Positions 43,301 to 52,769 of a stretch of 64,000 bases of DNA are shown here, in pieces (position 1 is the stretch's first letter; every line of letters begins with the position of its first letter). Made by a program: the position numbers and the translations under genes. Origin of the DNA: Biomphalaria glabrata (Eukaryota; Mollusca; Gastropoda; Planorbidae); contig NC_074726.1 of the NCBI RefSeq assembly GCF_947242115.1, forward strand, positions 7,478,451-7,542,450, in the 5' to 3' direction. The notes beneath the pieces were generated by a model. It had not been told where the DNA came from. It searched no databases and worked only from the letters and a program-made list of their open reading frames with translations.

Positions 43301-45948
43301 TCCTTTTTTGTGTATTGGGGTTATAAGAGCCGTTTCCCATTCTGTTGGTATTACTTCTTCTTCCCAAATTCTTGATATTAGTCTGTGTATTTGGGAATGT
43401 AAGTCTTTCCCTCCATATTTAATTAGTTCTGTTGTGATTTGGTCCTCTCCTGGTGCTTTGTGATTCTTCATGGTCCTAATTATTTCTGATGTTTCAATGA
43501 GTGTTGGAGGGTTCACTAAGGGATCTGGTCCCCCATGCGGCAGTTCATATTCTCCATTGTCTCCATCTTCAGTGGTATTTAGGATCTCCTCAAAGTATTC
43601 AGCCCATCTCTCAATGACCCTGCTGTTTTCTGTAATAAGCTGACCATCTTTGTTCTCACACATGTGTGATCTAGCTTGAAATCCGTTCTTTTCATCTTTA
43701 ATTTTCATATACATTCCTCTCATGTCTCCCTCCTTTGCTAGTTCCTCAATTTGAGTAATCTTGGACTTTTCCCATTCCCGTTTTTTCTTTCTTACAACTT
43801 TTGTGGCCCTTCTTCTTGCTTCATTGTATTGCTGTCTAGTGTTCCTGGTTTCTCTCTGTAGCATTATCATTCGGGCATTGTTCTTCTCTTCTATAGTTTG
43901 TCTGCATTCATCATCATACCACCCTATTTTCTCGTTCTTTTGTTTAAATCCAACTACCTCTTCTGCTGTTCTTTTGATAGCATGCTTTATTATTTCCCAA
44001 TGCTCATTTATGTTATTTTCGCAGTCCTTTTCTAATGTTGTCAGTTGTGTTTGGAGTGCCATTCTATAAGTTTCTGCAACAAGTGGATCCTTTGTGAGTT
44101 TTTGACTATCATATTGCTGTGCTCTCTTTCTTTGGTAATTGTGTATGGTACTTATTCTTTGTCTAAATTTAGCTTTTACTAGTAGGTGGTCTGAGTCAGC
44201 ATTAGCTCCTCTGAAACTTCTTACATCTAGTATGTCTGATCCATGTCTCTTATCTATGAGTATATGATCTATTTGATTCTGGGTGTTGCCATCAGGTGAG
44301 ATCCAGGTTACCTTGTGAATATTCTTATGTTGGAATTTTGTGCTGCTGATAGACATTCCTTTTCCTGATGCAAAATCCACTAATCTTATGCCATTATTGT
44401 TGGTCTCTTCATGTAAACTTTCTTTGCCAATTATTGGTCTGAATGCTGGTTCCTTTCCAATTTTTGCATTGAAATCTCCTAGGACTATTTTGATGTCATG
44501 CTTTGGCGCTTCATCATAAATTCTTTCCAGTCCATCATAGAAGGCTTCTTTTGTGTTATCATCTGCATCTTCAGTAGGGGCATGAACATTGATAAATGAT
44601 ATGTTGAAGAATTTTCCTTTCAAACGTAGTGAGCAGAGTCTATCACTTTCAGGTTTAAATCCAATGACATTACCTACCATTTCCTTTTTAACAGCAAAAC
44701 CTGTACCTAAGTTGTTAGTGCTTCCACCACTATAAAATATAGTATACTCCTTGGTTCTGAGAATGTCCGAGTCTTTCCACCTGATTTCCTGTAGGGCTAC
44801 AAGGGGTATCCTATATTTCTTTAACACTTCAGTAAGTTGGGCTAGCGCACCTGCTCTATAAAGGCTTAGCACGTTCCATGTCGCAAAACAAAAATCATGT
44901 CCTTTTCCAGGCCTAGGTCGTTTTCCGTTGAGATCTGTCCGGGTTTTCTTGTGTGTATTAGCTTTCGTAACAGTATTTTTTATATGACAGAGTTGTTAGC
45001 CCTGTGCATAACCATCTGGGGGGCTGCCCCTTTCAGCTCTCTGGATAGCTGCCTTTATTTTCGGGTAAGGTGCCCTAGCCTTTGTGGATCCCTCCACTTC
45101 CTGCAAGGCAGCAGGTTTGATTTTGGTCCACCCCGGGTATTTTATTTCCCCGGTACCCACCATATCTGGAGGGCATTCCCCTATCCGCCACCTGGGGAGG
45201 CGCTCGATGGGAGATCAAAAACTCCACACGAGACAACAAAACTCCAGCAACACTAAATTTAGAAAGCCTTCAGGATAGAAGACTAAAGTAGTAATTATAC
45301 ATAAAACACTGAACCATAATCTTCAAATACAAAAACAAAATTTAATAAAATACTCAGAAAGACACAAAGATAAAGGCACATTCCTCGTTCCATATGCTAG
45401 GACAAATTTGTACAAATGCTCCTTCTTCAATTGTGCTATTAGAGCATTCAGTGGGTTGCCTGAGTCAGCCAGGAAAACTAACGACTTAGCAGAATTTAAG
45501 TCACTGGTTAACATGCATGACTAGGCCTACATGCATGACCCGTAGGACATAACCATCTTCTATTTTGAAGTAACGTCTGTATTTTATAAGATAAGATCAT
45601 ATTACGCTCAACAAAAATTTAAAAAAATCTGTTACTCACCCCAATAGGATCGAAAGAGACGTCTGCTTGTATCAGCCATGGGTTGTTACCCACGCAGAGG
45701 CACACCAGTGAGACGAGGGACAGAAAATCCGAGACAGCAAGTCCCGCCAAGCTGACGTTGATCGACTTGCGAAATCCCTGGCGGACGAGCACTATGATGG
45801 TGATGCTGTTGGTGAACATGCCGAAGAGGGAGACGATCTCGGACAAGATGACCACGTCCACTATGGTGAAGATGGTGTAGGCCTCCTCGCTCAGAATCTG
45901 CGTTGTCCTAACGCTCAAACTGTCAGAGTTTCTTGTGGAGTTACTCAT
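40354..45948 (-). CDS. rhodopsin-like GPCR, mollusc chemosensory-receptor type (complete, 2 exons)
   Basis: Seven-helix plasma-membrane receptor. Exons: 45948-45640 (103 codons) and 41211-40354 (286 codons with stop), phase 0, donor GTGAGT and acceptor TTTTCAG, 388 residues. The N-terminus has NST for glycosylation. Exon 1 holds TM1 and TM2 (LAVSD, the usual LAxxD). Exon 2 opens with VFYLTTGWPNTIFARITGW and TM3, ending ITLERCLCVAMPLKIK (ERC in place of DRY), then TM4-TM6, a long basic third inner loop of about 75 residues, and TM7 (NSSANLFTYIYM, a loose NPxxY). The GWP...ERCLC...PLKIK pattern recalls Aplysia and pulmonate chemosensory-type receptors, known to me only from memory; the ligand is unknown. 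The 4.4-kb intron contains an entire RTE LINE that does not touch the coding exons. Start chosen as the first ATG ahead of TM1. Confidence 0.88.
41640..41890 (+). repeat. tRNA-derived SINE, family C
   Basis: Head GGATAGCTCAGCGGTTAGCA with B box 'agttcgagttcagactcc', then 'aggcagcatggaaac', 'tcccaatggtccacagaagt' and 'gagcatgctataaccaagaa', 'agatgcgctatattt'. It lies in the GPCR intron, directly beside the RTE insertion. Confidence 0.8.
41918..45232 (-). mobile_element. full-length RTE-clade LINE with 14-bp target duplication
   Basis: An element of about 3.3 kb, flanked by ACAACAAAACTCCA at 41905-41918 and 45233-45246 (14 identical bases; one or two may belong to the element). Minus-strand order: a 5' leader of about 235 bp, one long frame (44995-41939), then a very short 3' UTR ending in GGATGG-type short repeats, the usual RTE 3' end. 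Length, single APE-RT protein, 3' repeats and target duplication all fit the RTE clade. It interrupts the GPCR intron and abuts an older LINE fragment at 45250. Confidence 0.88.
41939..44995 (-). CDS. RTE LINE protein: AP-endonuclease plus reverse transcriptase, uninterrupted
   Basis: Open for 1018 codons before the stop. It reads DFCFATWNVLSLYRAGALAQ (endonuclease motif TWN), LVALQEIRW (catalytic Glu), VLGDFNAKIG and SDHLLVKAKF (catalytic Asp and His), then after a coiled, charged linker the reverse transcriptase: APGEDQITTELIKYGG, YRGISLLNVTYKILSR, CGFRPNKSTTDHIF, FIDYKMAYDSI (FxDYxxAYD), LRQGDALSCMLFNL, LAYADDIALLG (YADD). The C-terminus has YGSETWTLTK, LRWAGHLERM and the basic GRRPKGRPRMRWIDD. 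Such proteins are often mislabelled 'craniofacial development protein 2-like'. No in-frame ATG precedes the TWN motif (the frame opens after a stop at 44996-44998), so the initiation site is unclear. It copies its own RNA into DNA at a nicked target. Confidence 0.9.
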   Translation of the reverse strand, partial: QLCHIKNTVTKANTHKKTRTDLNGKRPRPGKGHDFCFATWNVLSLYRAGALAQLTEVLKKYRIPLVALQEIRWKDSDILRTKEYTIFYSGGSTNNLGTGFAVKKEMVGNVIGFKPESDRLCSLRLKGKFFNISFINVHAPTEDADDNTKEAFYDGLERIYDEAPKHDIKIVLGDFNAKIGKEPAFRPIIGKESLHEETNNNGIRLVDFASGKGMSISSTKFQHKNIHKVTWISPDGNTQNQIDHILIDKRHGSDILDVRSFRGANADSDHLLVKAKFRQRISTIHNYQRKRAQQYDSQKLTKDPLVAETYRMALQTQLTTLEKDCENNINEHWEIIKHAIKRTAEEVVGFKQKNEKIGWYDDECRQTIEEKNNARMIMLQRETRNTRQQYNEARRRATKVVRKKKREWEKSKITQIEELAKEGDMRGMYMKIKDEKNGFQARSHMCENKDGQLITENSRVIERWAEYFEEILNTTEDGDNGEYELPHGGPDPLVNPPTLIETSEIIRTMKNHKAPGEDQITTELIKYGGKDLHSQIHRLISRIWEEEVIPTEWETALITPIHKKGSKLKCCNYRGISLLNVTYKILSRLITKRLGKYSEEILGDYQCGFRPNKSTTDHIFTLRCILEKCHEYNIPIHQLFIDYKMAYDSIRRKYLYDTLQDFGIPNKLTRLIHMTLNNSKSKVIIQGEHSREFRIKRGLRQGDALSCMLFNLTLERVIRNIHINTRGTITNYFRRENMGPQPTGTIYSQPLQYLAYADDIALLGKETSDIARAFIQLEEASRPAGLEVNDSKTKYITMTRDNQTEGQNIKIKDHEFENVQTFKYLGSTINFKNDLLTEIKERIAAGNRAFYSTHHLLKSKMISSKTKKIIYKTIIRPAAMYGSETWTLTKTSENLLNTWERKILRKIYGAIQDETGWRTRTNHELYQLYEDPPIVNEIKKNRLRWAGHLERMSDNRGAKIVYRQKPKGRRPKGRPRMRWIDDVEADLKQLGVRAWRRKAQERSEWKDVLKQARALHGL
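45250..45600 (+). mobile_element. LINE 3' end (CR1/jockey-like), best-preserved copy
   Basis: It reads LNLESLQDRRLK, VIIHKTLNHNLQIQK, HKDKGTFLVPYARTNLYKCS, FFNCAIRAFSGLPESARKTN, DLAEFKSLVNMHD, stop, followed by a 3' UTR with 'ttgaagtaacgtctgtattt' and 'ataagataagatc'. It serves as reference for the fragments at 3.9, 14.2, 20.7, 24.0, 30.3 and 63.1 kb. 5'-truncated; one early stop. It lies in the GPCR intron next to the RTE. Confidence 0.75.
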
Positions 45949-46066
45949 TTCTTGAAAACAGTTCTTCTCTTTAAAATGTTACTACTGGTATTAGCGTAAC
46001 AAGAAAAACCTAAACACAAATACTTTTTTTTTAAAGACAAAAAGCTTATACGAAGTTGAATTGTAT

Positions 46067-46750
46067 CGATCAGTTTGGATCAGCCATGTCATTAAATGTG
46101 TAATAGATCTAGAGTTCTAGATCAACAACAATAAATCTGTGTGATTAGAAATATTTTTTCCGATTGTTTTTTGTTTAGCCCTTTTTCATGCTTTTAATTT
46201 CTCAATACGCTTTGATCATATAACTTATCTGCACCAGTTGGGAAACTCGGGGTGGGGGGGGGGGAAGAAAGTAGGTAAGGGAAAAAAAAAGGGGGGAACG
46301 ACTTGAATTTGTACTCGTGGCTCACGCCTCATCAGGTAGACGTGCTAACCACTCTGCTAGTGAGGTTTTTATGTCAAGTGAAGATTGTATAGCTATATAT
46401 TGTTTATTCGATCAGTTTGGATCAGCCATGTCATTAAATGTGTAATAGATCTAGAGTTCTAGATCAACAACAATAAATCTGTGTGATTAGAAATATTTTT
46501 TCCGATTGTTTTTTGTTTAGCCCTTTTTCATGCTTTTAATTTCTCAATACGCTTTGATCATATAACTTATCTGCACCAGTTGGGAAACTCGGGGTGGGGG
46601 GGGGGGAAGAAAGTAGGTAAGGGAAAAAAAAAGGGGGGAACGACTTGAATTTGTACTCGTGGCTCACGCCTCATCAGGTAGACGTGCTAACCACTCTGCT
46701 AGTGAGGTTTTTATGTCAAGTGAAGATTGTATAGCTATATATTGTTTATT
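46067..46750. repeat. exact 342-bp tandem duplication
   Basis: Positions 46067-46408 and 46409-46750 appear identical, including an 11-G run, a 9-A run and a 6-G run. Each copy contains 'cgtgctaaccactctgctag', a minus-strand SINE-head fragment. It begins about 120 bp upstream of the GPCR start codon, so it may overlap the promoter. Confidence 0.95.
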
Positions 46751-46789
46751 AACATTTTAGAGCGGCGACCTGTAAAGGTGACTAACTCA

Positions 46790-47010
46790 ACTTGTACCCC
46801 ACCTTTAGTCAAGTAAGATTTCTTTCCCTTGTTCGAGATACCAAACAAACAAACAAAATTACGAATAGTTAATTGTACTAATTGGTTATTGATTCTGTGA
46901 TGTCAGGTAAAAGAAATGGTTGTGCGAAATTTCCGCTTGATCCGAGATTAGGTGTCGGAGAAAAAACGTGTACAAGCTTTATACCAGACAGACAGACAGA
47001 CAGAGTGAGT
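46790..47010 (+). repeat. dispersed repeat (TTTCAACTTGATCCGAGAA family)
   Basis: 'gcgaaatttccgcttgatcc', 'gagattaggtgtcggagaaa', 'aaacgtgtacaagctttata' and a CAGA run: the most complete copy of this family. Class unknown. Confidence 0.6.
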
Positions 47011-48243
47011 TCATATGAGCAATGTGGTGTTGTATAGCATTAGGTCAGTACTATATCTACTTTTGGTCTACATTGTGTTTAAATTAGGTCTACATGAATT
47101 AACATCAAAGAACACATAAGCATATAGAGTGCGCAAAAATGTGTTCTACAGTAAGAATATATTCAGTGGTTCTCAAATTTGCGCCTATACAAAACAATAA
47201 GAGGTATCAGATTCCGAAAATTAAAATAGAGGGCAGTGTTTTATTTGGCTATGAAGACAAATGTGTGACCTGCATATTTTCCCATTGACTTAGTTAATTA
47301 TCAAACAAATCCGTTTTTTCAAGAATATAATGCTATCATACTCAGCATATAATTCTTTTAGATTATAAATAGTTTATTTTATAAATATATCATACGAGTC
47401 TCTGTGATATTGAGGGCGTGTCCATTAAGATTATTAATGGGGAGGTCCCTACATCTTAATTGAACTAACACTAGCTTTTTTTTCAGTGTATTGTTTAGTG
47501 TCAAATAGACTGACATGTTTGGTTTGTCTGTTGCGACACTGCTTCTCTGTTACTTTGTTCAAGTTTGGGCTTCAAAATGGACTTTTTTATTTTTCATGGT
47601 TGTAGCTCCTACATCACATTTCATGACACGCTTTATAATATGATTTTTATTATTGTCATAAAATTGGTAAATCATTATTATTATTATCTATTATCAATGA
47701 ATAAAAATAAATCAAGGGGTGGTGCACTCGGCAAATGGTAATCGCAATCACTTCCCTTTTTCAAATCGATGCTTATTACAGCTGTCATAAGTTTTTTCCT
47801 TGGGGTCGTCAGGGGACACTACTAACAACTGACAACTTTAATCGTTTGTGAATGCCTGGGGAAATAATCAACCTACTCCCAATTTTTCCAGATCAATTGA
47901 AATACTCAATCGCCTCCCCTATTTTTGTAATTATGTATTAAAAATATTTAGCACAAAAACATAACTTAAGCATCGATCCAAAAAAAAAAACTATTGCACA
48001 CGCGAGTCAATTAATTTCTGTAAGTTCCATGCTGCTAATGCCAAACGATTAGCTCCATATCATAATTACTGGTTATCTTGTAGATTTAAATAACTTTTAA
48101 TGAAAATGACATCACTTTCGTATTAAAGACACGGTCGATCTTACCTAGATAATATTTCGCATCCAAATTTTAATCTCTAAATATCACTAGTTAAACAAAG
48201 ATGCGAAATTTAAAAAAAAATATGATTTCACGTGACCCTGAAA
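47011..48243. other. no gene recognised
   Basis: AT-rich spacer upstream of the GPCR gene. At 47165 'cagtggttctcaaatttgcg' looks like a hAT left end without a visible partner. Confidence 0.4.
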
Positions 48244-48406
48244 CAGAGGCGGCCTTATCAGTGCGCGGGTTCCTGGGCGAGTGTCTATCAGGGTCACAAA
48301 TAATTTATACGATGATTAAAGATTCTCTTTATCGCAGAGCCCCAACCACCTAAGGCGCCGGGCTTAGGGCGATTGCCCCACTCGCCACCCGCTAAGGCCA
48401 CCTCTG
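48244..48406. mobile_element. hAT-type MITE
   Basis: CAGAGGCGGCCTTA ... TAAGGCCACCTCTG, inverted repeats of 14 bp with one mismatch, 163 bp in all. The flanking 8-mers CCCTGAAA and CATTGAAA match at 6 of 8, so the duplication has decayed. Confidence 0.75.
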
Positions 48407-48448
48407 CATTGAAATATATTCGCTAGAGGTCTTGTATATCGTTGGTCA

Positions 48449-48694
48449 CAGGGCTGGCCCTTACAATGTCGGGGCCCTATGCGAAACCGATCGCGCGGGG
48501 CCAAGTCTGGGTACGGATAAAGATAATAAGTGAAAATTAAGATTTTGAATTAAAAAATAAATTCATCTTTGCATTTTATTCATTCTTTGCTAAGTACAAA
48601 ATAACGATCAAAGTTATAATGGTTAAATTAATAATTTACACGTAGAATAAGCGAGGGTCCTATGAAAGTGCGGGGCCCACTGCTGCCGGCCCTG
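48449..48694. mobile_element. hAT-type MITE
   Basis: CAGGGCTGGCCCTTAC at the left and CTGCTGCCGGCCCTG at the right, flanked by GTTGGTCA and GTTGGTGA (7 of 8). 246 bp, non-coding. Confidence 0.8.
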
Positions 48695-48837
48695 GTTGGT
48701 GATTTCCATTTCAATTTTGTCGTAAGAATTATTAAAGTTGCAGTCTTGCAATATTTTTTTTATAGCATCATGTAATTGTAACAGACCAATTAGTTCGCCC
48801 GAAACGATACACGTTTGCCAGTACTAGACTTCTACAG

Positions 48838-48923
48838 CAGTATTTCTCGACCTGCCGGGCGCGCCCTCAGACACTGGGACGCGAAAGTACAATTTGTGAC
48901 CTAGAAAAGTTTGAGAAGCACTG
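48838..48923. mobile_element. short hAT-like remnant
   Basis: CAGTATTTCTCGACC ... AGTTTGAGAAGCACTG, 86 bp. The ends are related to CAGTGTTTCTCAA types. Flanking 8-mers match only 5 of 8. Confidence 0.5.
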
Positions 48924-49090
48924 GTATAAAGACCAATCTTTACTGACTCTCAGTTGTCACAGCGAGTCACTCTATGAGTCACTGACTCATAGAGTGAATT
49001 GGTGAAGCAAGTTGACTTTAAAAGTTAAACCGAATTCAATATAATGAATATTTCAAGTAGCCTAGATCTAGCTTATTTATTGTTTCATTG

Positions 49091-49252
49091 CAGTGTTTCC
49101 CAAACTGTGTTCCGCGGAAGCCAAGTGTTCCTAGAGGCATGAATAGGTGTTCCGCGAACTACTGGAATAATAAACTAGTAGGCCAACACGTGAATTAAAC
49201 TCTTGAAAATAAGCAAAGTGTTCCGTTAAGGAAAAAGGTTTGGGAACCACTG
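49091..49252. mobile_element. hAT-type MITE
   Basis: CAGTGTTTCCCAAACTGTG ... AGGTTTGGGAACCACTG, flanked by TTTCATTG and TTTTATTG (7 of 8). Inside, 'gtgttccgcggaa' and 'gtgttccgcgaac' repeat. 162 bp, non-coding. Confidence 0.85.
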
Positions 49253-49379
49253 TTTTATTGAGTAAATTTAGGCTGTAAGATTTAAATGACAGTGTAAAGA
49301 AGTATGACAATGCTAAGTAAATAGAGAATTCTGTGTTATCTCACTTTTCTATTTCTACTATTAATTCACAATTTGTTCC

Positions 49380-49642
49380 CCTTTCAGACCTTGTGGTCTA
49401 TAGGGCAGATGATGTAAAGGTCATCTGTTTCTGTGGTCTACGGTTAACGAGGGTATCATGCGGCCAGCACATCGGCCAACCGTCTTTACTTTTCTCCAAC
49501 TAATGTCAGGTACCCATTAGAGCTGGGTGGATTCAGGGGCGCCAGAAGATCCCGAAATTAAAAATCCCAGTCTTCACCAGGATTCGAACCCCTGAACTCG
49601 GTTTGGAAGCCAAGCGCTTTACCGCTCAGCCACCGCGCCTCA
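49380..49642 (-). repeat. tRNA-derived SINE, family A
   Basis: Minus strand, nearly complete: head 'gaggcgcggtggctgagcgg', B box GGGTTCGAATCC, 'gaagactgggatttttaatt', 'acccagctctaatgggtacc', 'catctgccctatagaccaca' and 'aggtctgaaagggg'. Confidence 0.9.
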
Positions 49643-49812
49643 ATTCACAACAGTGCCATAACTTATTTTGACAACTTTTTTTTATCCAGTCGAGCTGAAA
49701 TTTCTCACATAAACCCGCAGTTTGTGACAACACATTTTCTTATAATTTCAGATATATCACTTCATTAATAATTGCGTGGATTAAAAAATTTTTTTTTTTT
49801 AAATTGTTAAAG

Positions 49813-51121
49813 CAGTGATGCCCAACCTTATACAGCCTGCAGGCCATTTTAATTTCCGACACTCGTGTCGCGGGCCACAGATAAATGAAATAGAGAATAA
49901 ATCATTTTAAATAGTTTTATAACGATCCCGTGGCTCCAGTAGGCCTACTTACACCCATAAGTCAATTACATAACAAGGGTCTCAGACGTCTTATAAACTG
50001 AACAAGTTTTTCTACAAAATGAATGCTTCTAAGTATTGTGATCCTACACAGCAATTGTTTTCGGAAATGTACAAGGTTTATGTAGACAACACGGCGTAGG
50101 AATCTTTTGTTTGTATTGCTAGAAATTTCTCAAGCATGGAAGTCTGGCTTTCTAAGTCAATCAGTTCCAGTTGGTGTCACTCCTCAGCGGCAATAGAAAT
50201 GATTTCAAAATCTGCTGCTCTGTCATTTAGTTTTGAATGGAGATTTTCACCAACATCGTCCATCCGTTTTGCAGTTGTCATGCCAGAAAAGCGGCACAGA
50301 TTCAACTGCATTTTTTTCAACTGCATTTTTTTCAACTGCATTTTTTTCAACTGCATTTTTTTCAGGCCGATTTTATTCCATCACTTCTAGCAAGCACTTT
50401 TTATGCTTCATTTCTTAAAATGTGATCAACTCTGTAGCCTCCATTACAGCCGATTCATTTTCTTGACTTCTTGGTAAATACTTTCGTCACTCCCTCACCT
50501 CTAGACGTAACTTAGCGACTCTTTTCTTAGCGGCTCAACCCAACAGTGCCTCCATATTTTTGTAATGGTTGATTTCAGAATGCCTTTTTATGTTATGTTC
50601 TTTAAAACAGCCACACTTTCTGTACAACTCAAACATGTTGGCTTGTTAATTTACATTTAATAAAGATCTGCCCACTTGTCCTGGAAGTTTCAATATCCAA
50701 TTTTCGTTTCTTCGACACTCCCATTTCATGAAGCTACAAATGTTACATGGAACGGCACCAATCGTGTTGATGTCAGAAGTATACGAACAAAAATGATGTA
50801 GAAGAGATGCGCTAAGTTACACACATGAGATGTCAAGGACATTGCTAGCTCAAGACAGCCGCGGAATCGTCCAAGACTCTAAAACAACTGTCAATTCTTA
50901 TCGCTAAAAAAAAATGTGTTCTTATAGAAAAAAAATTAACATGAATAACTAACAAGAGAAGAAAAAGTGAGAGCCCTAAAATAGAAAAAATACATTTTTC
51001 AACCTTTTTGTTTTTAATATTTTTTTTTTATTTTCTACATTTTGTGCCGATCTTTTGGCGGGCCGGTCAGAACCACGTCGCGGGCCGGATATGGCCCGCG
51101 GGCGTAGTTTGGGCATCACTG
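49813..51121 (-). mobile_element. hAT element with decayed transposase, perfect target duplication
   Basis: 1309 bp. The left end CAGTGATGCCCAACCT and right end GTTTGGGCATCACTG are inverted, between identical 8-mers TGTTAAAG (49805-49812, 51122-51129). On the minus strand a transposase start is recognisable, MGVSKKRKLDIETSRTSGQ (from 50724), and further on SGMTTAKRMDDVGENLHSKL then NDRAADFEIISIA, resembling the ZBED5/SCAND3-like hAT transposase family. Frame changes, stops and the loss of the BED finger and most of the core show it is internally deleted and non-autonomous. Confidence 0.88.
50303..50363. repeat. 15-bp x 4 tandem repeat inside the hAT element
   Basis: Four copies of TTTTTTTCAACTGCA in the transposase remnant. 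Because the unit is a multiple of three, open frames with four-fold peptide repeats appear on the opposite strand. Confidence 0.9.
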
Positions 51122-51129
51122 TGTTAAAG

Positions 51130-51130
<1 letters not shown>

Positions 51131-51203
<73 letters not shown>
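51131..51203. repeat. (AT)n microsatellite
   Basis: About 36 AT repeats directly beside the target duplication of the hAT element. Confidence 0.95.
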
Positions 51204-51205
<2 letters not shown>

Positions 51206-51593
51206 GTTTTTTTAAGTTTCATTTTACAAATACTACTCTTTGAATATTTCTTTTGCTCTTTAAAATTTTTCTTTGTTCTTGTTTTAAACCTTCAAAATGC
51301 GAAAGCTTTTTTTTTTTGTTCCTGAACGTCTCTTGTAAATGTAGGCCACCAAAAGCAAGGAGAACAAAATGAAACGTACAGATACAAATGAACAAGTCAG
51401 AAGAATATTGGCAATTATTTCAGACACGAGAGCTTCAAGTTGAATTCGTAAAATCTACTTTATTTTCTTTTATCAACAATTTTTGTTTCTTTGTGGAATA
51501 GCACTTGCTTGCTAATTATATTAGACACACTTGTGAAGCTAAGTAGCCTACTCAAACAATGAATGATGCATAACTACTACATATATAAACTAT

Positions 51594-51785
51594 AAAGGCA
51601 GGCGACCCTAAAGGCAGACCCCGAATGCGATGGATTGATGATGTGGAGGCAGATCTGCAACAGCTTGGGGTTAGGGCGTAGAGACGAAAGGCCCAGGAGA
51701 GATCTGAATGGAAGGCATGTGTTAAAGCAGGTCAGAGCCCTCCATGGGATGTAGCGCCACTGGGATGGATGGAAAGGCAGGCAGA
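51594..51785 (+). mobile_element. 5'-truncated RTE copy (same family as the intron element)
   Basis: It covers only the last 48 or so codons plus the 3' end: GRPRMRWIDDVEADLQQLGV, one Trp-to-stop change, then RRKAQERSEWK-like sequence, ending 'gcgccactgggatggatgg'. AAAGGCAGGC stands at both ends (51594 and about 51774), consistent with a short target duplication, though the left copy also matches element sequence. Confidence 0.8.
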
Positions 51786-52532
51786 AAATGGTGAATTAAA
51801 TATAACAAAATAAAAGGATGCACCGATTAGGACAGACCGTTGACCTCTGGGTGCATGATTTGCTAATTCTACAATCAGAAAGATTGTGTGTGTGTATGTG
51901 TATGTGTATGTATGTGTATGTATGTATATGTGTGTGTGTATGTGATATCTGAATGGTCTAATGGTTAGTACGCTTGGTTTGCAGCTAGATTTGGCGTATT
52001 CGTCGGTGCAGTTTTTTATTTTCGTTAAATAAAAATTTGGTCCCTAGAGCTACCTTTCTATGTGTACTATGTATGCAGCATTAGACATTGATAAATACAG
52101 TTACAATCAGAGCATTCACCTTAATTATCGCAGTGGAAAGATGTATACAAAGAAGTGACAAGAGTAGATTCTCTAGCAACAAATGTTTGCCCAACTTTCT
52201 TTACGACAATGATTCAACTATCATGATAAGTGATCGTTCATGCTTCAATTAACTTTCCTAGTTCAATAATCTTATTTTATATGTAGGTAAATCATTTGTT
52301 TGTCAGGAGTAGTTCAAGAATATTTTCACTAGTGCGACATCGCTAATTAATCACGCGAGTATACAGTAGGCTATCACTCATAAGCATTGATTTTGTTAAT
52401 TGTTTAGATTCTCTGTTTGAATAGACAACTTAGGCCATACATTTCGATCAACTCTCTGACTAAATATTTATCTTTTGAATGCATTTCAAAATATGTACAA
52501 TTAGAACCATGGCAAATATTTGCGCTAGGAAG

Positions 52533-52562
52533 TTGTGTGTGTGTGTGTGTGTGTGTGTGCTT
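52533..52562. repeat. (GT)n microsatellite
   Basis: About 13 GT repeats. A shorter mixed TATG/TG tract lies at 51886-51942. Confidence 0.9.
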
Positions 52563-52769
52563 CTGTGTGTGCTTGTTAGAAATAGACAAGTGAACTCGAT
52601 AATTGTGCTCTTAAAAAAATTTGGTCTAGATCTTAAGTCTCTTCGAGATTTAAAATTAATTTATAATTATTTCTTTTTCCACTATATTAATATTTACATC
52701 CTCATTGTATTTCAGTACTTGCGCCTTTGTTCCAAAATTAAAACATCGATGCAGGGAAATTGATGAATG

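Noticed and set aside
42822-44069. Plus-strand frames opposite the RTE protein
   Set aside because: Antisense shadows of the long minus-strand coding frame.
41939-44872. Host 'craniofacial development protein 2-like' gene
   Set aside because: The frame is an RTE endonuclease/reverse transcriptase; the host label is a common database artefact.
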